Assembly: GCA_001600175.1 (NCBI GenBank)
Contig: BCJC01000008.1
Span: 560,781-624,780, forward strand
DNA length: 64,000 nt
Direction of reading: 5' to 3'
Source: Erythrobasidium yunnanense
Taxonomy: Eukaryota > Basidiomycota > Cystobasidiomycetes > Erythrobasidiales > Erythrobasidiaceae
Positions 1-11,509 of the stretch are shown piece by piece (position 1 is the first letter of the stretch; each line of letters begins with the position of its first letter). The translations under genes and the position numbers were made by a program. A model generated the notes under the pieces. That model did no database searches. It saw only the letters and a list, made by a program, of their open reading frames with translations, and had not been told where the DNA came from.

Positions 1-21
1 GCTTGCTGTCTTTTCGTGCAG

Positions 22-1557
22 CAATCTGCCTTTTGGATTCTTCAATGCGTAAGCCTAATGTTGGCGCACATCATATTCGATTGATTGACTTTTTATTCGC
101 AGCTACGGCCATGCTGCAAACATGTCAGGATCGCTTGACTATGTTCAGCACGTCGGAGACTATATCTATGAATATCAGAACGGTGCCTATGGTAGGCACC
201 GCGTATAGCGTATACTCTCTTTCGTTTTGCTGAATAGAGTTTGTCAGGCGATGGTACCGCTCTGGGTCGCGTTCCCCAGCCACTTAGGGAGTGTGCTTCC
301 CTCGATGATTACCGCGATCGCTATCAGTCCTATCGCCTCGACACAGACCTGCAGAATCTGCACGCAAGATTGGCCTGGCAGACTGTCTGGGACGATCACG
401 AAGTAGCAGATCAGGCCTACAAAGCCGGAACAGCAGACTCCAATAACACTATGCAAGGTGCTGTTAACGGCTACGAGTTTACGCAAAGAAAGGCCAATGC
501 CGTCAGAGCCTACTTCGAATGGATGCCCATTCGGCAAGTCGATACTGATGACAACCTCAGAATCTGGAGGACCTTCCGAATCGGTAAATTGGCAGACATG
601 ATCATGCTCGACACAAGACAGTATAATCGAAGTATCACCGATCTTTACTGGAACACGAACGATATGTGGGTCGCACACGCTTGTCTGAGAGCTAGTAGCT
701 AATGACGCCGCGACTAGTCGACAAAATGCTTACTCTCCAGATAGAAGTATGACTGGCGAAGCGGAGCAAAACTGGTTCATGAATGAAATGTCATCCTCTT
801 CCAACAGAGGTGCTACGTGGCGTTTGGTCGTACGTCTCGCCTTTTGTATCACCATGCACAAGACACTGATTGGTCTCCACAGATGCAACAAGTCGTCTTT
901 AACAGAGTCAACTATACAGTCGCGACTTCCGGTTCTACAGACTTTGATTTCGATGACTGGGAAGGCTACCGCTATCAGCGACGCCAAGTAGTCTCGTACA
1001 TCACCGACCAGAGTATCAATAATACTGTCATTCTGTCAGGAGACTCGCATGCTAGCTGGGTCTTTGACCTTACTCAGGACGACTACGAAGGCTATGAGTA
1101 AGCTCCTCGAAGAACAAGTGAGACGTTCACGATCTGATGAAAACATCTGACAGCCCGGAGACGGGCTCTGGAGCCGTAGGTGTCGAATTTGCCGGATCTG
1201 CGGTCTCCTCCCCATCATCCTATGGCCACCTCAACGATACCACTTATGTGAAGGTAGCAGCTGCCCTCACAGGCTCCAACCCAAGCTTGCAGTATGCAGA
1301 AGGGCAGCTGCGCGGCTACTTCCAGCTCTCAGTCACGCCTAGCAACGTTTCGGCCGATTTCTATGGCTTTTACGAGCAGAGCACCCGTAATACCAACGTG
1401 ACGCATATGGGCACCTTTGTAACCGATGTGTAAGCTTTATGCTCTCTCGTACCTGGAATATCGCTGATCTTGTTACTTCAGCAACACGAATCGCCTGAAG
1501 AGACCCATCTCTGCTGGCTGGAATGATGCTTTCGGTGCTGTTGGAGCTGGCAAGTGA
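22..1557 (+). CDS. PhoD-type alkaline phosphatase / phosphodiesterase (5' truncated)
   Basis: The C-terminal part of a PhoD-family metallophosphatase, which hydrolyses phosphate mono- and diesters, usually outside the cell or in its envelope. The first 21 bases look like the end of an intron, so the gene starts upstream of the window. Exons read 22-48, 103-191, 248-665, 718-826, 883-1097, 1154-1429 and 1482-1557, ending at TGA 1555-1557. Family signatures are visible: NLPFGFFNAYG, HVGDYIYEYQNGAYGDG, the metal-binding WDDHEVADQAYKAG, LDTRQYNRSITDLYWNT, GATWRL followed by QQVVFNRVNYT, and the GDxH motif in LSGDSHASWVFDL. Joining the exons this way keeps one open frame from the first exon to the stop. 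The fourth exon start (718) rests on frame and a good branch point rather than on a strongly conserved residue. The N-terminal domain cannot be seen. Confidence 0.9.
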
Positions 1558-2183
1558 GGTGACACCGAGGCAGGGAGACATCAAAGCATTTGGCGTCGGA
1601 AGATATAAAAAGATGCACGCGGTTGAGGTCACCCTCAAGGCCTGCTTTAGCCGTACCATAAGTAATAGAATGTATCCAGTATCTGCACAAGAATAATCAA
1701 GTAATGCGAACTAATGTTGGTTGAGTTGTCAAGAGTACAACAAGAATGCATTTACAACACGAACATCACATTCTTTCGCCCGCAAAGTATCATACAGCGC
1801 CTTTCATCCTCCTTCCACCAACGACGGAAGCATTACACGAAGTTGCCTAGCAAAGATTGCTGATGGGAGGGATCGCGGGTCTTGCGCATACGTTCAAGCA
1901 CCTTCTTTGGCCGGCATCGACCCAGCTGTCGAGCTGCTGTTTATTTTGCGAAGACCTTGGCTTCATTTGGCCTCAATAATGGCTCATCTATGGCATGCTG
2001 TCATATAATTGATGGATCATGCAGCTGCCTACCGTGCCATGTCGCTGTCTGAAGTACGTCTGAATCGAAGGATGGGTCGACAGCACCCGTCAGAGCCCTG
2101 CGCAAACAAGGAATCAGTCAGGACCATAAAAGCGGCCTCTATGCATCTCTCTCTACTCTCAATACTCCACTCCATCCACCGTC
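1558..2183. other. Intergenic, 626 bp
   Basis: Region between the phosphatase stop and the F-box gene start. It carries only short open frames without family resemblance or convincing splice structure. It presumably holds the phosphatase terminator and the promoter of the next gene. Confidence 0.5.
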
Positions 2184-3716
2184 ATGCCTCTCAGCTTGCG
2201 CCGTTTCCGCTTCTCCCTGAACCAGAATAATGAAGCCAATGCAGCCGTCCGCATCAATGCAGACATTGTCTACATGATCTCGAAGTATGTCGACAGCAGA
2301 ACGATGCGCAACCTGAGCCAGTGCAACAAGCAGCTCAGACAGGCGTGTGTGAGTATCTGCTTCCCAGTTGCGCTATAGCTTCGATCACCTGACGCTTCCT
2401 GTGACAAGATGCCCATCGTCTTCCGTCAAGTATACATTGTTGGGTCGAGCCTCAGGTTCTTTAAATGGAAATACCTGTCCCGTCTAGCACCCTACATTCG
2501 ATGCTTGATAGCCACCATATCATCTAGCAGGGTCGATGTGGAGCAATGGATTAGGCTCTTGCAGAAGCTCAATCTCGCTCAAATCGGTTTCAGAATACCC
2601 TACGGACGCTATAGATTTCCGAGTGTACTCTCTCCGGCATGGCGATGCGACCTCGTTGAGCTTTGCGGAAGACTACGTTCGCACAATGCTACTGCACGCG
2701 CACACCTGGCTCTCGATCCTCGATTCCTGCGCTTTCAACCGGGACAAATATCTACTTTTTCTGACCGAGGCCTATTGGATTCCGTAACTGCAGAACTTCG
2801 GCCGTCTAGCCTCTACGTCAAAGATTGGACGTTCTGCTATCAGCAAGAGCTGTGCGCACCTGGCCGTATGGGCATACACGCCCTTAAGCTCGAGCGATGT
2901 CACTTATACAGCGACCGAACCCTCAACACCCTACTTCAGCCTCTGAGCTCGATATCAGCCTTGGTCATCGACTGCCCGGTTATCGGCAGTGGGTCACCTG
3001 TTAAGGACATGCTCTCGTATCTAGCACCCTCACTTGTCGATCTGAGCTTATTCGCGGACTATCGCGATATGGACCTAGATGATCGATATCTGGATCGACT
3101 CGTCTTTCCAAAACTTACCAATCTCACTTTCAGCTATCCAAGTCAGTGTTACGCGACCGGAAGCCCCATTGCGCCGGAGCTCAACTCGCTGGAGATTCGG
3201 AAGGCAGGCTTCTATCCCTTCGACCCGCCCACTCTTACCCTGCTACGAATGTGCTCAGACGCATATAGCAAGCGCCCATCATTCAAAGTCCTGTATATTG
3301 GCGTCCGAGCTTATCCTGCATCACTAGACGAAGAGGAAGCCAATCTCGAAGGCATAGAGGAGACGGATTTTGGGCAGATCGACGTACTAATACGGACGTG
3401 CAGTGCAGACTCCTACAAGGCTCTCACTCCCTCACTGCTCGCGCGGACAGTTTCGCTGCGAATTGACAATTACATTACAAAGGAGAAGGAATGCTGGCAA
3501 GGTACGGAAAACATACCGTGTCCTGTGTTAGAAAGTGTGCACGTACGCGGCCACGATCACGAGAGTCTCCTGAGCAAGCTTGTCGCTCCAAGACTTTCCT
3601 CGATCGATGTCGTAGATGAGAGAACTTCCATAATGCATGTAAGCAGGTGGAATATGGATAAATGGCTGGAGCAAGAGGTATCTGCTGGATTGCCTGAAAC
3701 TAGCGAGTTCTGGTAG
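2184..3716 (+). CDS. F-box-like protein, two exons
   Basis: A protein of about 490 residues. Exon 1 is 2184-2348, a 60-bp phase-0 intron follows (2349-2408), and exon 2 is 2409-3716. The N-terminal segment NADIVYMISKYVDSRTMRNL, then SQCNKQLRQAC joined to MPIVFRQVYI, has the layout of an F-box, which docks a substrate receptor to Skp1 in SCF ubiquitin ligases. The remainder is leucine-rich with spaced patches such as IHALKLERCHLY and FPKLTNLTFSYP, as in degenerate leucine-rich-repeat F-box proteins. It is not close to the tandem F-box family at 37-46 kb: it has an intron, a different C terminus and no KLDWR motif. The start is the first ATG in front of the F-box. The substrate is unknown. F-box assignment is from pattern only. 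Confidence 0.7.
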
Positions 3717-4804
3717 GTCGCTGAGCCTGCCTGCTTCATGTTAGATCCTGTACAGCGCACCGAGGCTGGACCTTGTATGCCTGATCGGTTCTAGCCTGCT
3801 TCAGACTCGCAGGGTCATGTATCTACAGCATCTAGGTTTGTTGTCAATGCAACGCGTCAGTATCGAATGTGGCAGACTGCTGGCTAGAGGTATGAAGGAC
3901 TATGCGGCGGCAACGACGGACTTGTTGTACAGACTTCGTTCACAAAGACGGCATGACAGCACGGAGTGAAATGGAAGGGAAAAGGAAGGGAGGGAGAGGA
4001 AAGAGGGTGAAGACACGTGGAGAACAGAATTTCGATGTCGACTGCCTCGTCTATCTATCCCTATATATTGCCCACAATGGGCGATTAACATCTTCACTGA
4101 TAAGGACGGCCCTGAAAAACATATCAGGATTGGCAGCCTCCAGTGCTCTACTGTAAAGGGCAAAGGGCGCTGGTCAGTATCGCTGGAGAAAAGAACGGAA
4201 GCGGAAGGAAGGCGAGCAAGGCTCACGCTATCTCTTTCGCTTTTGTGTTCCGAATGAAAGTAACCGGCGCTGCGGTACGATAGGCATTCTGAGGCTCCCT
4301 GAGGACGTAGCTATTGGGCCCTTGGACGTAGCAAGCGATGCCGCTCATTGTGTGATGTAGGTGGAGAAGAGGGAGGTGAACGTGATACTGTTCTCGAGAT
4401 TGCAGTGTTTGGAGTGTGTTGAGCTGCTGATGCGCTTTTGGAGCCAGATAAGCACTGATACGTAAGAAGCAGAGCTACATCTGAGCAGATGGGCGGGTTT
4501 TATACCAGCGCTCACAGCCAGCCTGTTCAGCATCAAGCATCGCCCTGGGCTGTGAAGGGGAAGGCTCATGGGCGCTCGTCTGGGTCTCTGGCCTTTTGCG
4601 ATGAAGGTCTATGTCTTGGGAGAAAGAGCCACGACAGATCAGTAGCACTGTTAGTGCATGTCCAGAAACGCATGGACCTGGGCCAGATTGTGTGCTTTCG
4701 TGATGCACATTGGTGCTGAGCGTGATTAGTCGTTTATCATAGCTAGGTATGAGGTATCTAAAAGTTCAAGACAGGGTATTTACTACCGATAGAGACTGTA
4801 ATGA
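3717..4804. other. Intergenic, about 1.1 kb, nothing supported
   Basis: Between an F-box gene and the converging IPC synthase gene. Open frames of 74-108 codons exist on both strands (for example 3900-4226 minus and 4489-4719 plus) but show no recognisable family, no start context and no splice continuation. A purine-rich stretch lies near 3970-4015 and a TATATA run near 4062. Could hold untranslated regions or a non-coding RNA; the sequence does not decide. Confidence 0.4.
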
Positions 4805-6263
4805 TCACCTATCGATTCTAGGCGTCCGCGGTCTTGCAGTAGGATCATCTTCGGTCCTTCCTGGGAATCCGTTCATCCTCGGTGATGTGACTTTTGACGC
4901 ATTCCCAGATGAACTCGAAGCGTCTTTCGCGGAAAGAGTATCTCTCGCCGATCCATTTGCGCTCTCGAAGCTTGCTCTTCTCAAGGGTAGTTCGAAGTCT
5001 TCTGGACCACCGATGTCTCCGGTCCCTGCAGCTCCAGTCTCTTCGTCGCCATGTATGCCATTCCCGCCTGCGTTACCATTCATGCGCGTTGATTTTATGC
5101 CTGTTATGGGGCTGGAGTAGAGCTGCCAGTCTCGCATGAAGGGATCTTCATTGATGAAATAGTAGAACGTCCCAACTGCTAGAGAAGCTCCGGCTACCAG
5201 GTCGATGAGGTAGCTAGTGCAAGACTTGTTCAGGCTAGCGTAGAACTATACAAGCAGGCGAACTCACTGATGCGTGAGGTACATAGTACTCCAGTACAGC
5301 CAGAGGACATATGCAATATATACCCATCGATATTGCGGGAAGAAGTGGTTCAACAGCAGAGCGTCCGTAGTTGAGCACCCGGCATGTAGCGATGGGAAAG
5401 CCCCAAAGGGCATAGGCGAGTTTGTAAAGGTATTCGTGTAGCCATTGCCGCCGAATATCGCATCTATACGCGCTAGGCCGCCTGGAGAGCCTTTCATGCC
5501 GTATTCTGCTGGTATTTGACCGTGTAGAAGCTCGTACCCTGTAGAAAAAGGCTTTAGCAGTTTAAGGATGAAGACGGCCAAGGTTGACATACATGGAGGT
5601 GTACACGGAAGTGCTATCTGGGTCAATACACCCAGTATATTCATGTATCCGAAGACCTTGCCGAAGAACTTGACCGCGCCAGGCCTACGAGGTTCCGAAA
5701 ACGCGTTAGATAGGCGCCGAGGAACCGGCCTGGGAGTTAACGTACGGTCCAAATATCCATATGAATGCAGCCGTCACGAAAGGAAGGCTGAAATGCAAGA
5801 CTCCGTATGGGATCCAGGCGAGGATATCGAGCGTAGGATTGGTATATCTCGTCAAGATATCCGATATATTCGCACCATAGAGCACCGTTTCGAGTGTAGG
5901 AAGTACGTCTACCCATATATGCGGTCTGAGTGCGCCTATTGACCATTTCGAGGTGAAGTAGAGGAGAAGCCATGAGAATATCGGAGTCGCGGGAAGGACG
6001 AACTGGCTTGTGAAGGGGATAAGAAGACCTAGGGAATATGCGACGACGATGAAGAGCTTTCCAAACAGCCCTAGAGATTGCGATACGAGCAGGTTTGCGA
6101 TGGCCATCAAGAGCAGGAAGAGGTATTGCCCGTCATTCTTCCACGTAAAAGGATAGTGCCGTATCCTCCTCAAGCTCAGAGTCACGTCGAAGCTCAACTC
6201 CAATCTGCTGACGCTGGCGAAGAGCGGTCCAGCGAGCCAGGACGGAAGTTGAATGGCAGGCAT
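4805..6263 (-). CDS. AUR1: Inositol phosphorylceramide synthase catalytic subunit
   Basis: Transfers phosphoinositol from phosphatidylinositol to ceramide in the Golgi, an essential fungal sphingolipid step and the target of aureobasidin A. Exons 6263-5746, 5684-5593, 5538-5268 and 5213-4805 give 429 residues, close to the family length. Family signatures in order: VLYGANISDIL, YTNPTLDILAWIPYG, GYMNILGVLTQIALPCTPPW, AEYGMKGSPGGLARID, the lipid-phosphatase motif FGAFPSLHAGCS, then WSTMYLTHHYLIDLVAG, with the catalytic histidines in the last two. The THHY join and the CTPPWYE join each need the introns placed as given, which supports them. Several hydrophobic membrane segments are evident. The C-terminal tail of about 100 residues is hydrophilic and low-complexity. 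Divergent from the glycine-cleavage T gene with only 125 bp between start codons. Confidence 0.95.
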
Positions 6264-6388
6264 GGCCAGAGCAGGCGCAGGGCGTAGCTGTCCGCTATCG
6301 CGTCGTCGTCGTCTTGATACTCCTGCTCTTTTGTCGTTTGTCTTGTTTCCTTCTTTGCCTCAACTCGTTAAATCGGTTTGCACAAAAC
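6264..6388. promoter_or_regulatory. Divergent promoter shared by AUR1-type and T-protein genes
   Basis: The 125 bases between the two start codons must hold both promoters and 5' leaders unless these overlap the coding parts. The plus strand is pyrimidine-rich (CT-rich from about 6330), typical of fungal core promoters. No clear TATA box. Confidence 0.45.
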
Positions 6389-8216
6389 ATGCACAAGTCG
6401 ATGATCTCGCTGGCTTCGCGCAGCTTGCGGACGCGGTCAGCCATATCCAGAACATCACTTCCATCATGCTGCGCTTCATCGCCAATCCATGCGAACCAGA
6501 ATCACAAGGTTCCGTCGAGAACTGCCGGCTCGCGATGTTCTGCTGTCTTTTCGCGCGCCTATTCGACTGAAGGCTCTACTCCTCCTGCTGTTTCCTCGGA
6601 CAAGCCTGTTAGCTTGCAATTCCCTGTCTTTACTGCTTCGATATCCCGGACTGAGACCCCTATTCTCGCTTGCTAGACTGTGAAGGAAGTGAAAGCTAGC
6701 GAGCATGCTGCTCTATCAAAGACACCGCTCTATGACCTTCATGTCAAAGCTGGAGCCAAAATGGTCCCGTTCGCCGGCTTCGAGATGCCTCTTACTTATA
6801 AGTGGGGTGGACAGCGTGACTTTTACCTATCTGAAGCGCAGCCGTAAATGTACATGCTAATAACGATTCTGATGCAGTCGCCGAGCACCATCAAGTCCGT
6901 AAGCAAGCGGGTATCTTTGATGTATCGCACATGGTCCAGTCATCGTAGGTCCCCTCTAGGTATGCTGTCAAACATTTACTGACAACGCCTGATATGCTTA
7001 GAGTCTCTGGAACCGGCGCAACGGATTTCCTGACGCACCTCCTCCCGACCTCGCTAAAGTCGCTTCTCGCGACTCCGGACGAAGAGGCTGCTTTCAAAGG
7101 CTTAAAAGGCGTAAAAGGGCCATACAAGAGTTCTTTGAGTCTTCTCCTGAACAAAGAAGGCGGTATCATCGATGATCTCGTTGTCACTCGACATGGCCAA
7201 GACAGGTTAGCTTCACTTGACTTGTGAACGGCAGTCTACTGATTCAATGCGAATCAGCTACTATATTGTGACAAACGCTGGAAGGAGAAAGGAGGATCTT
7301 GAACATATTACCAGAGAGCTGAAGAGCTTCAACCAGAAGAACGGAACAAGCGTGAAGCACGATGTCATAGATGCAGGCCTCATCGCTTTACAAGGTGCGC
7401 GCAAAATGTAAATTGCTTAACGGACACGCTGATGCTGCTGTGTATCCTGCCAGGTCCGTCCGCGGCAGAAGCCCTACAAGCCCATCTACCGGACGTCGAT
7501 CTGTCCAAGCTTTACTTCGGTCAATCCCTCATCACTTCTCTCAACGGTGTCGAAGTACACATCGCTCGCGGTGGCTATACCGGCGAAGACGGCTTCGAAA
7601 TCTCCATTCCCTCCGATAAGAGCATAGAGATCACCGAGTTACTGCTGAAGAACAGCCAAGTGGAGTTGGTGGGCTTGGCGGCGAGAGATAGTCTGAGATT
7701 GGAGGCGGGGATGTGTCTCTATGGACATGATCTATCGGAAGATGTAGGTGCTGTCGAAGCTGGCTTGACCTGGGTCATCGGTGAGTGCTGCAATAGAGCA
7801 TTGAACTGCGGCTGATATTATAGAGAATCACAGGTGAAGACAGAAGGACGGGACCACCGTTCATAGGCTCCGAAGCTACGCTGAATGCCATGGCCGCTAA
7901 GACACCCAAATTGAAGCGAGTCGGTCTTCTCGTTGAGCCCGGTCTCGTAGCTCGCGAAGGCACACCTCTCTATCTTCCCGGCTCTCCCTCCTCAGGCACA
8001 AAAGACAGCACCGAAGGCTCCATTGGCAGGATCACATCGGGTATACCCTCTCCTACGCTCAAGCAGAACATTGCGATGGCGTATGTTGAGTTCGGGAAAC
8101 ATAAGATCAATACGGAACTGGAGGTCAGATTGAGAGGGAAGAATAGGAAGGCGACTGTCACGAAAATGCCATTCGTAAAGCCAAATTACCACAGGGCGCC
8201 TGCGAACAAGAAGTGA
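6389..8216 (+). CDS. GCV1: Aminomethyltransferase, glycine cleavage system T protein
   Basis: Mitochondrial enzyme that moves the aminomethyl carbon of glycine to tetrahydrofolate and releases ammonia. Seven exons: 6389-6607, 6677-6815, 6878-6944, 7002-7205, 7258-7394, 7454-7780 and 7834-8216, about 491 residues. The N terminus ([16 protein letters not shown] up to SRAYSTE) is basic, serine-rich and free of acidic residues, as expected of a matrix targeting sequence. An ATG at 6401 or an upstream in-frame ATG at 6314 are alternatives. Family landmarks: [78 protein letters not shown] and the C-terminal [15 protein letters not shown]. All intron phases close correctly. It is rather longer than the roughly 400-residue mature family because of the leader and a small insertion after the first domain. 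Confidence 0.95.
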
Positions 8217-8354
8217 GGTGGAGTATAAGGAAGGGCAATATGGGTACGGTGTACATGTAGCTGGTGCAAATCAAAGGATGAAGGCAATTGCTATCTGTTT
8301 ACGCGTCTTATTGCTCGCTTGCCTTAACCCATACCTATCAATCAAGTATCAAAC

Positions 8355-8946
8355 ATGGCACCAGCAGAGGGCAACAAAGCAGACGCTACGACGACAGCTA
8401 GCAGCAGTACTGCGGTAGCAGAGGAGACGAAGAAGCAGCTTCCACAGCTCGGAGCGCTCGAGGAGGATGACGAGTTTGAGGAGGTGGGCGCAGCTTCAGC
8501 TTACGTCTATAATACAGTGTACTGACATTCGTCATGCTGTACAGTTCGAAGCAGAAGGTAGCGCTGCAACTAACGGCAGTCCAAGCAGCTCGAGCTGACG
8601 AGGCCGTGTCCTTGTACGCAGACTGGGACGACAGCGAGTCTTCACTATCTCAAATAGCTACATCCATCAAAGGAGCAAGCGAATCACTCAATACAACAAC
8701 TTCAAACGCTGGAAACGCTGGAGCTGGAGGAGCAGGAGCAGCTGGAAAGACGGGCACAACGAGCTTAGACAGTCTGTGGGAGGATAATTGGGACGACGAT
8801 GATATAGAAGATGACTTCAGCGTGCAGCTTAGGTGCGTTTGCAGAGCAAGCAAGCTGTCCTGGCAGGAGAGTGCTGAAACAACTGGATTGTGCTTTGCAG
8901 GAAAGCCATCAGCGAGCACAATGGACCGCAGCCCATGGCTACGTAG
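8355..8946 (+). CDS. SEM1: 26S proteasome complex subunit Sem1/Dss1
   Basis: Small acidic lid subunit of the 26S proteasome, also found in the TREX-2 and BRCA2-type complexes of other eukaryotes. Exons 8355-8483, 8545-8557, 8622-8832 and 8901-8946 give 132 residues. Two acidic signature blocks are present: LEEDDEFEEFEAEDWDD and LWEDNWDDDDIEDDFSVQLR. The second exon is only 13 nt (FEAE plus the first base of the next codon), and without it the first signature is broken. Between the two blocks lies a linker of about 45 residues rich in Ser, Thr, Gly and Ala, making the protein longer than the usual 70-100 residues. It lies 138 bp after the T-protein stop on the same strand. Confidence 0.9.
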
Positions 8947-9260
8947 ATGAACTCGCTTAGAAGTGGAGATATGGTGCTGGCGGACGCAGGATGTATCATT
9001 AGCAAGCGGTAACAACGGAGCTATCTCGAAGGCACACCTCAGTACCCAGCCTGCGCCTAATCACACTGACTACACGACGTGTGACGCTACTGGAAGATGT
9101 GGTAGATTGCTGAGCAGCATGCTTTACAGCTCATATTTCCATACTTTAGGCGGCATCGCGTCGATCGATAGCAGGTCAGATTTGGGGCAACTGGACATCT
9201 GATCACTTCTTATAAGGCCATACACTTCTACTATTTCAAACCAATCACATACGTCCTAAT
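8947..9260. other. Intergenic, about 310 bp
   Basis: Holds the end of SEM1 and the promoter of the EthD gene. A CTTATAAGG box lies near 9208-9216, about 45-50 bp before the next ATG, and could serve as a TATA element. Confidence 0.4.
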
Positions 9261-9747
9261 ATGCCCTCCTCACAACCCAATCCCAAGCATTCGGAACTCG
9301 TCAAGCTGACCCTGTTCGTACATCGCAAACCCTCTCTATCCGTTTCTGAATTCGAGCAATACTGGACGTATGAGCATCCGAAAGCACTATCATCATTCAA
9401 CGAGAAGATAGGGTGTCCGATCCGCAAATACGTACAATGTCATCGGAATCCCGACAACATAGTACAAGGGAATAGAGTCATGGGAGATGAAGTATTTGGA
9501 GGAGAAAATGAGTTTGATCAGAGCTATGAGGCGATTGTCGAAGTGTGGTTTGACAGGTTTGTCGACAATGGTCCACTGATGAATGCGAAGTCTCGCTGAT
9601 GAATGAACGGCCAGCATTGCCAAGATGAAGGAGACGTATACACACCCGCTGTACAAAGAGATAGTATCGCCAGATGAGGCCAAGTTTGGAGCAGGACCGA
9701 TGCGATATGTGGTGCAGCAAGAGGTTGTTCAGTGGGATCTGACCTAG
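9261..9747 (+). CDS. EthD-domain protein (dimeric alpha/beta barrel)
   Basis: Two exons, 9261-9556 and 9615-9747, give 142 residues. The segment from KLTLFVHRKPSLSVSEFEQY through WTYEHPKAL resembles the EthD family: a strand, then a helix with F..YW...H. EthD-like proteins are small alpha/beta-barrel proteins, some needed for degradation of ethers or for polyketide tailoring; the substrate here is unknown. The frame joins at WFDR/S..IAKMKETY and runs on to FGAGPMRYVVQQEVVQWDL. The TAG stop is at 9745-9747. Start is the first ATG, about 20 residues before the domain. No secretion signal is seen. Confidence 0.75.
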
Positions 9748-9934
9748 GCGCCATCAATCAACACTATACACTGTAGCAACAATCGTATGCATAAGCTCAT
9801 ACGCTGCAGCCTCGCTCTTCGAACATTGTGTACCTAGCTTCAGTCATCGTCATCGATCGCTGAGATAGGAGAAGCCAATGATTCGTCCTGTATTGCCTTC
9901 TTGTCTTTGCAACAACTCTTTCAGTTATTACAAC

Positions 9935-11509
9935 ATGCAGAGACTCAACACATTCGCGCGCGTTGGCAGAAGCAGCCTGACAGCAAGGCCTGGCGCTGGA
10001 CCCCGTCTGATGCTGGTCCGCACAAAGATTGACAAGACGAGCATTGGAAACGACCCCGATGCAGCTATGGACAAGAACTACGCTGATGCGAAGTATACGC
10101 AAGGAAGCAACGACAAAGACACAGTTGCAGAGAAGGTGCGGGCAGCCGTCCTGTCTTGGAGCATGTTAGGCCATCATTGACGGCAATACACATTCGCAGC
10201 ACTCCCTGGACCGCTCGAAAGACGACGCAAAGCGATTCCAGGATGCTCACACTGAAGAAATGACGAAAGCTCGAGAGGAGAGAAGCGGGTCCGGAGAGAC
10301 TGAATCCGGAACAACCTCGAGCGCAAGCAAGCTATCGCACGGCGAGAGCGATGGTACTGCAGAGAAGCAGCGAAAGCACCACGCTACTGCCGAAGGATCC
10401 GAGTTCCAGCCTGGCCAGAAGGGAGATCAGGTGGGTTCGCATGCAGTCATATATCTGCGTAGAGAGACTGACTGACTTGTTGATAACCAGGTCGGAGGGG
10501 CTGCATCCGAGAAGGACGGCCAACAGCCAGGCGAGGGCATGGTTGGCACGAAAGAGCCAGCCAGTTCAGGCACTCTGAGCGGCGTGAAGGACTTCGCCAA
10601 GAACATTGTGAACAAGGGCCCTGCCTCACGCAGTTTGTCCACTTTCGCATATATGCGATTCCCAGCTGTGCCTGAATCTGCAGTCGATAAAGGTGCGCGG
10701 GATCCCAAAGACACGAACGTTACAGGAGAACAGTCGGAGCATTTACCACACCATGCACCAGGTCAAGGTGACAAGATGCCAGCCGTCAAGAACAGCGCCT
10801 CTCTACCCTCAAAGCAGGGCAAAGCAGGATCGCCGAAATCATTTTCTACTTCCGCTTGGAAAGCTTCGGATGAGAGACCTACGGGAACGGCCAACTCTCC
10901 TGGATCAAGAGCCGTAGACCCATCTACAGGCACACACTCACCTTCTTTCTCACCTGGTCCCAAAGCGACTTATAAGCATGTAATCGGCACACCCGAGCCA
11001 GACTCGCATCAGACAGCCTACCAATACTCCACGACGAGCGAGTCAGGTCATCTACCGTCCGGAACAGCTCCGCGATCATCGACATCGACATCTGAATACC
11101 CTAAGCATGCAGCTACGGATGAGATTCTGAAGAATGAGGCGGGCGTAGGAAGCAGTAATGGAAAGATTGATCAAAGCTTGAAGGGCGCAGATGAGATGGT
11201 CGCTAAGCAGGAAGTCGGTCAGGCTGGAGATGTGAGTGCGAGCATTGCTTGGATTTTGTGATCGATTACTGAGTTTCGTTGCGATAGGACGCTGGTGGTA
11301 GACAACAGCAGCCGGGCGGACGGTAAAGCGAACCTTCCTCTCCTAATCTAGAGATAGATGGCTAACGTGAATATGCAGTGCATATGCAGTTCCTCCTGAT
11401 GTGGGTGAGATCGAGCAGGACACCGTGAGTACATTGATACTCGAAAGTTACCATACGTGGAGTCTGACGGCTATTGAATGCGCAGCTCCCTAAGCCGATC
11501 AAGAACTAG
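9935..11509 (+). CDS. Hydrophilic low-complexity protein, probably mitochondrial
   Basis: Six exons (9935-10135, 10200-10430, 10491-11231, 11288-11322, 11379-11424, 11486-11509) give about 425 residues. The N terminus MQRLNTFARVGRSSLTARPG and following LMLVRTKID form a basic amphipathic leader typical of mitochondrial import. An upstream in-frame ATG at 9878 would bury it. The body is rich in Ser, Lys, Glu, Gly, Ala and Thr, lacks long hydrophobic segments, and contains charged helical patches such as DRSKDDAKRFQDAHTEEMTK. A second leader-like patch (SRSLSTFAYMRF) occurs near residue 185. The end reads AYAVPPDVGEIEQDT and LPKPIKN, spread over three tiny exons whose phases all close. No enzyme family is recognised. 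The composition resembles stress-type hydrophilic proteins, but that is inference only. Confidence 0.65.

Noticed and set aside
3900-4226. Minus-strand 108-codon frame in the 1.1-kb gap
   Set aside because: Low-complexity Ser/Leu sequence, no recognisable domain and no start or splice support.
4749-5120. Plus-strand 123-codon frame opposite the IPC synthase tail
   Set aside because: It mirrors the low-complexity tail on the other strand; the minus-strand reading continues a conserved protein.
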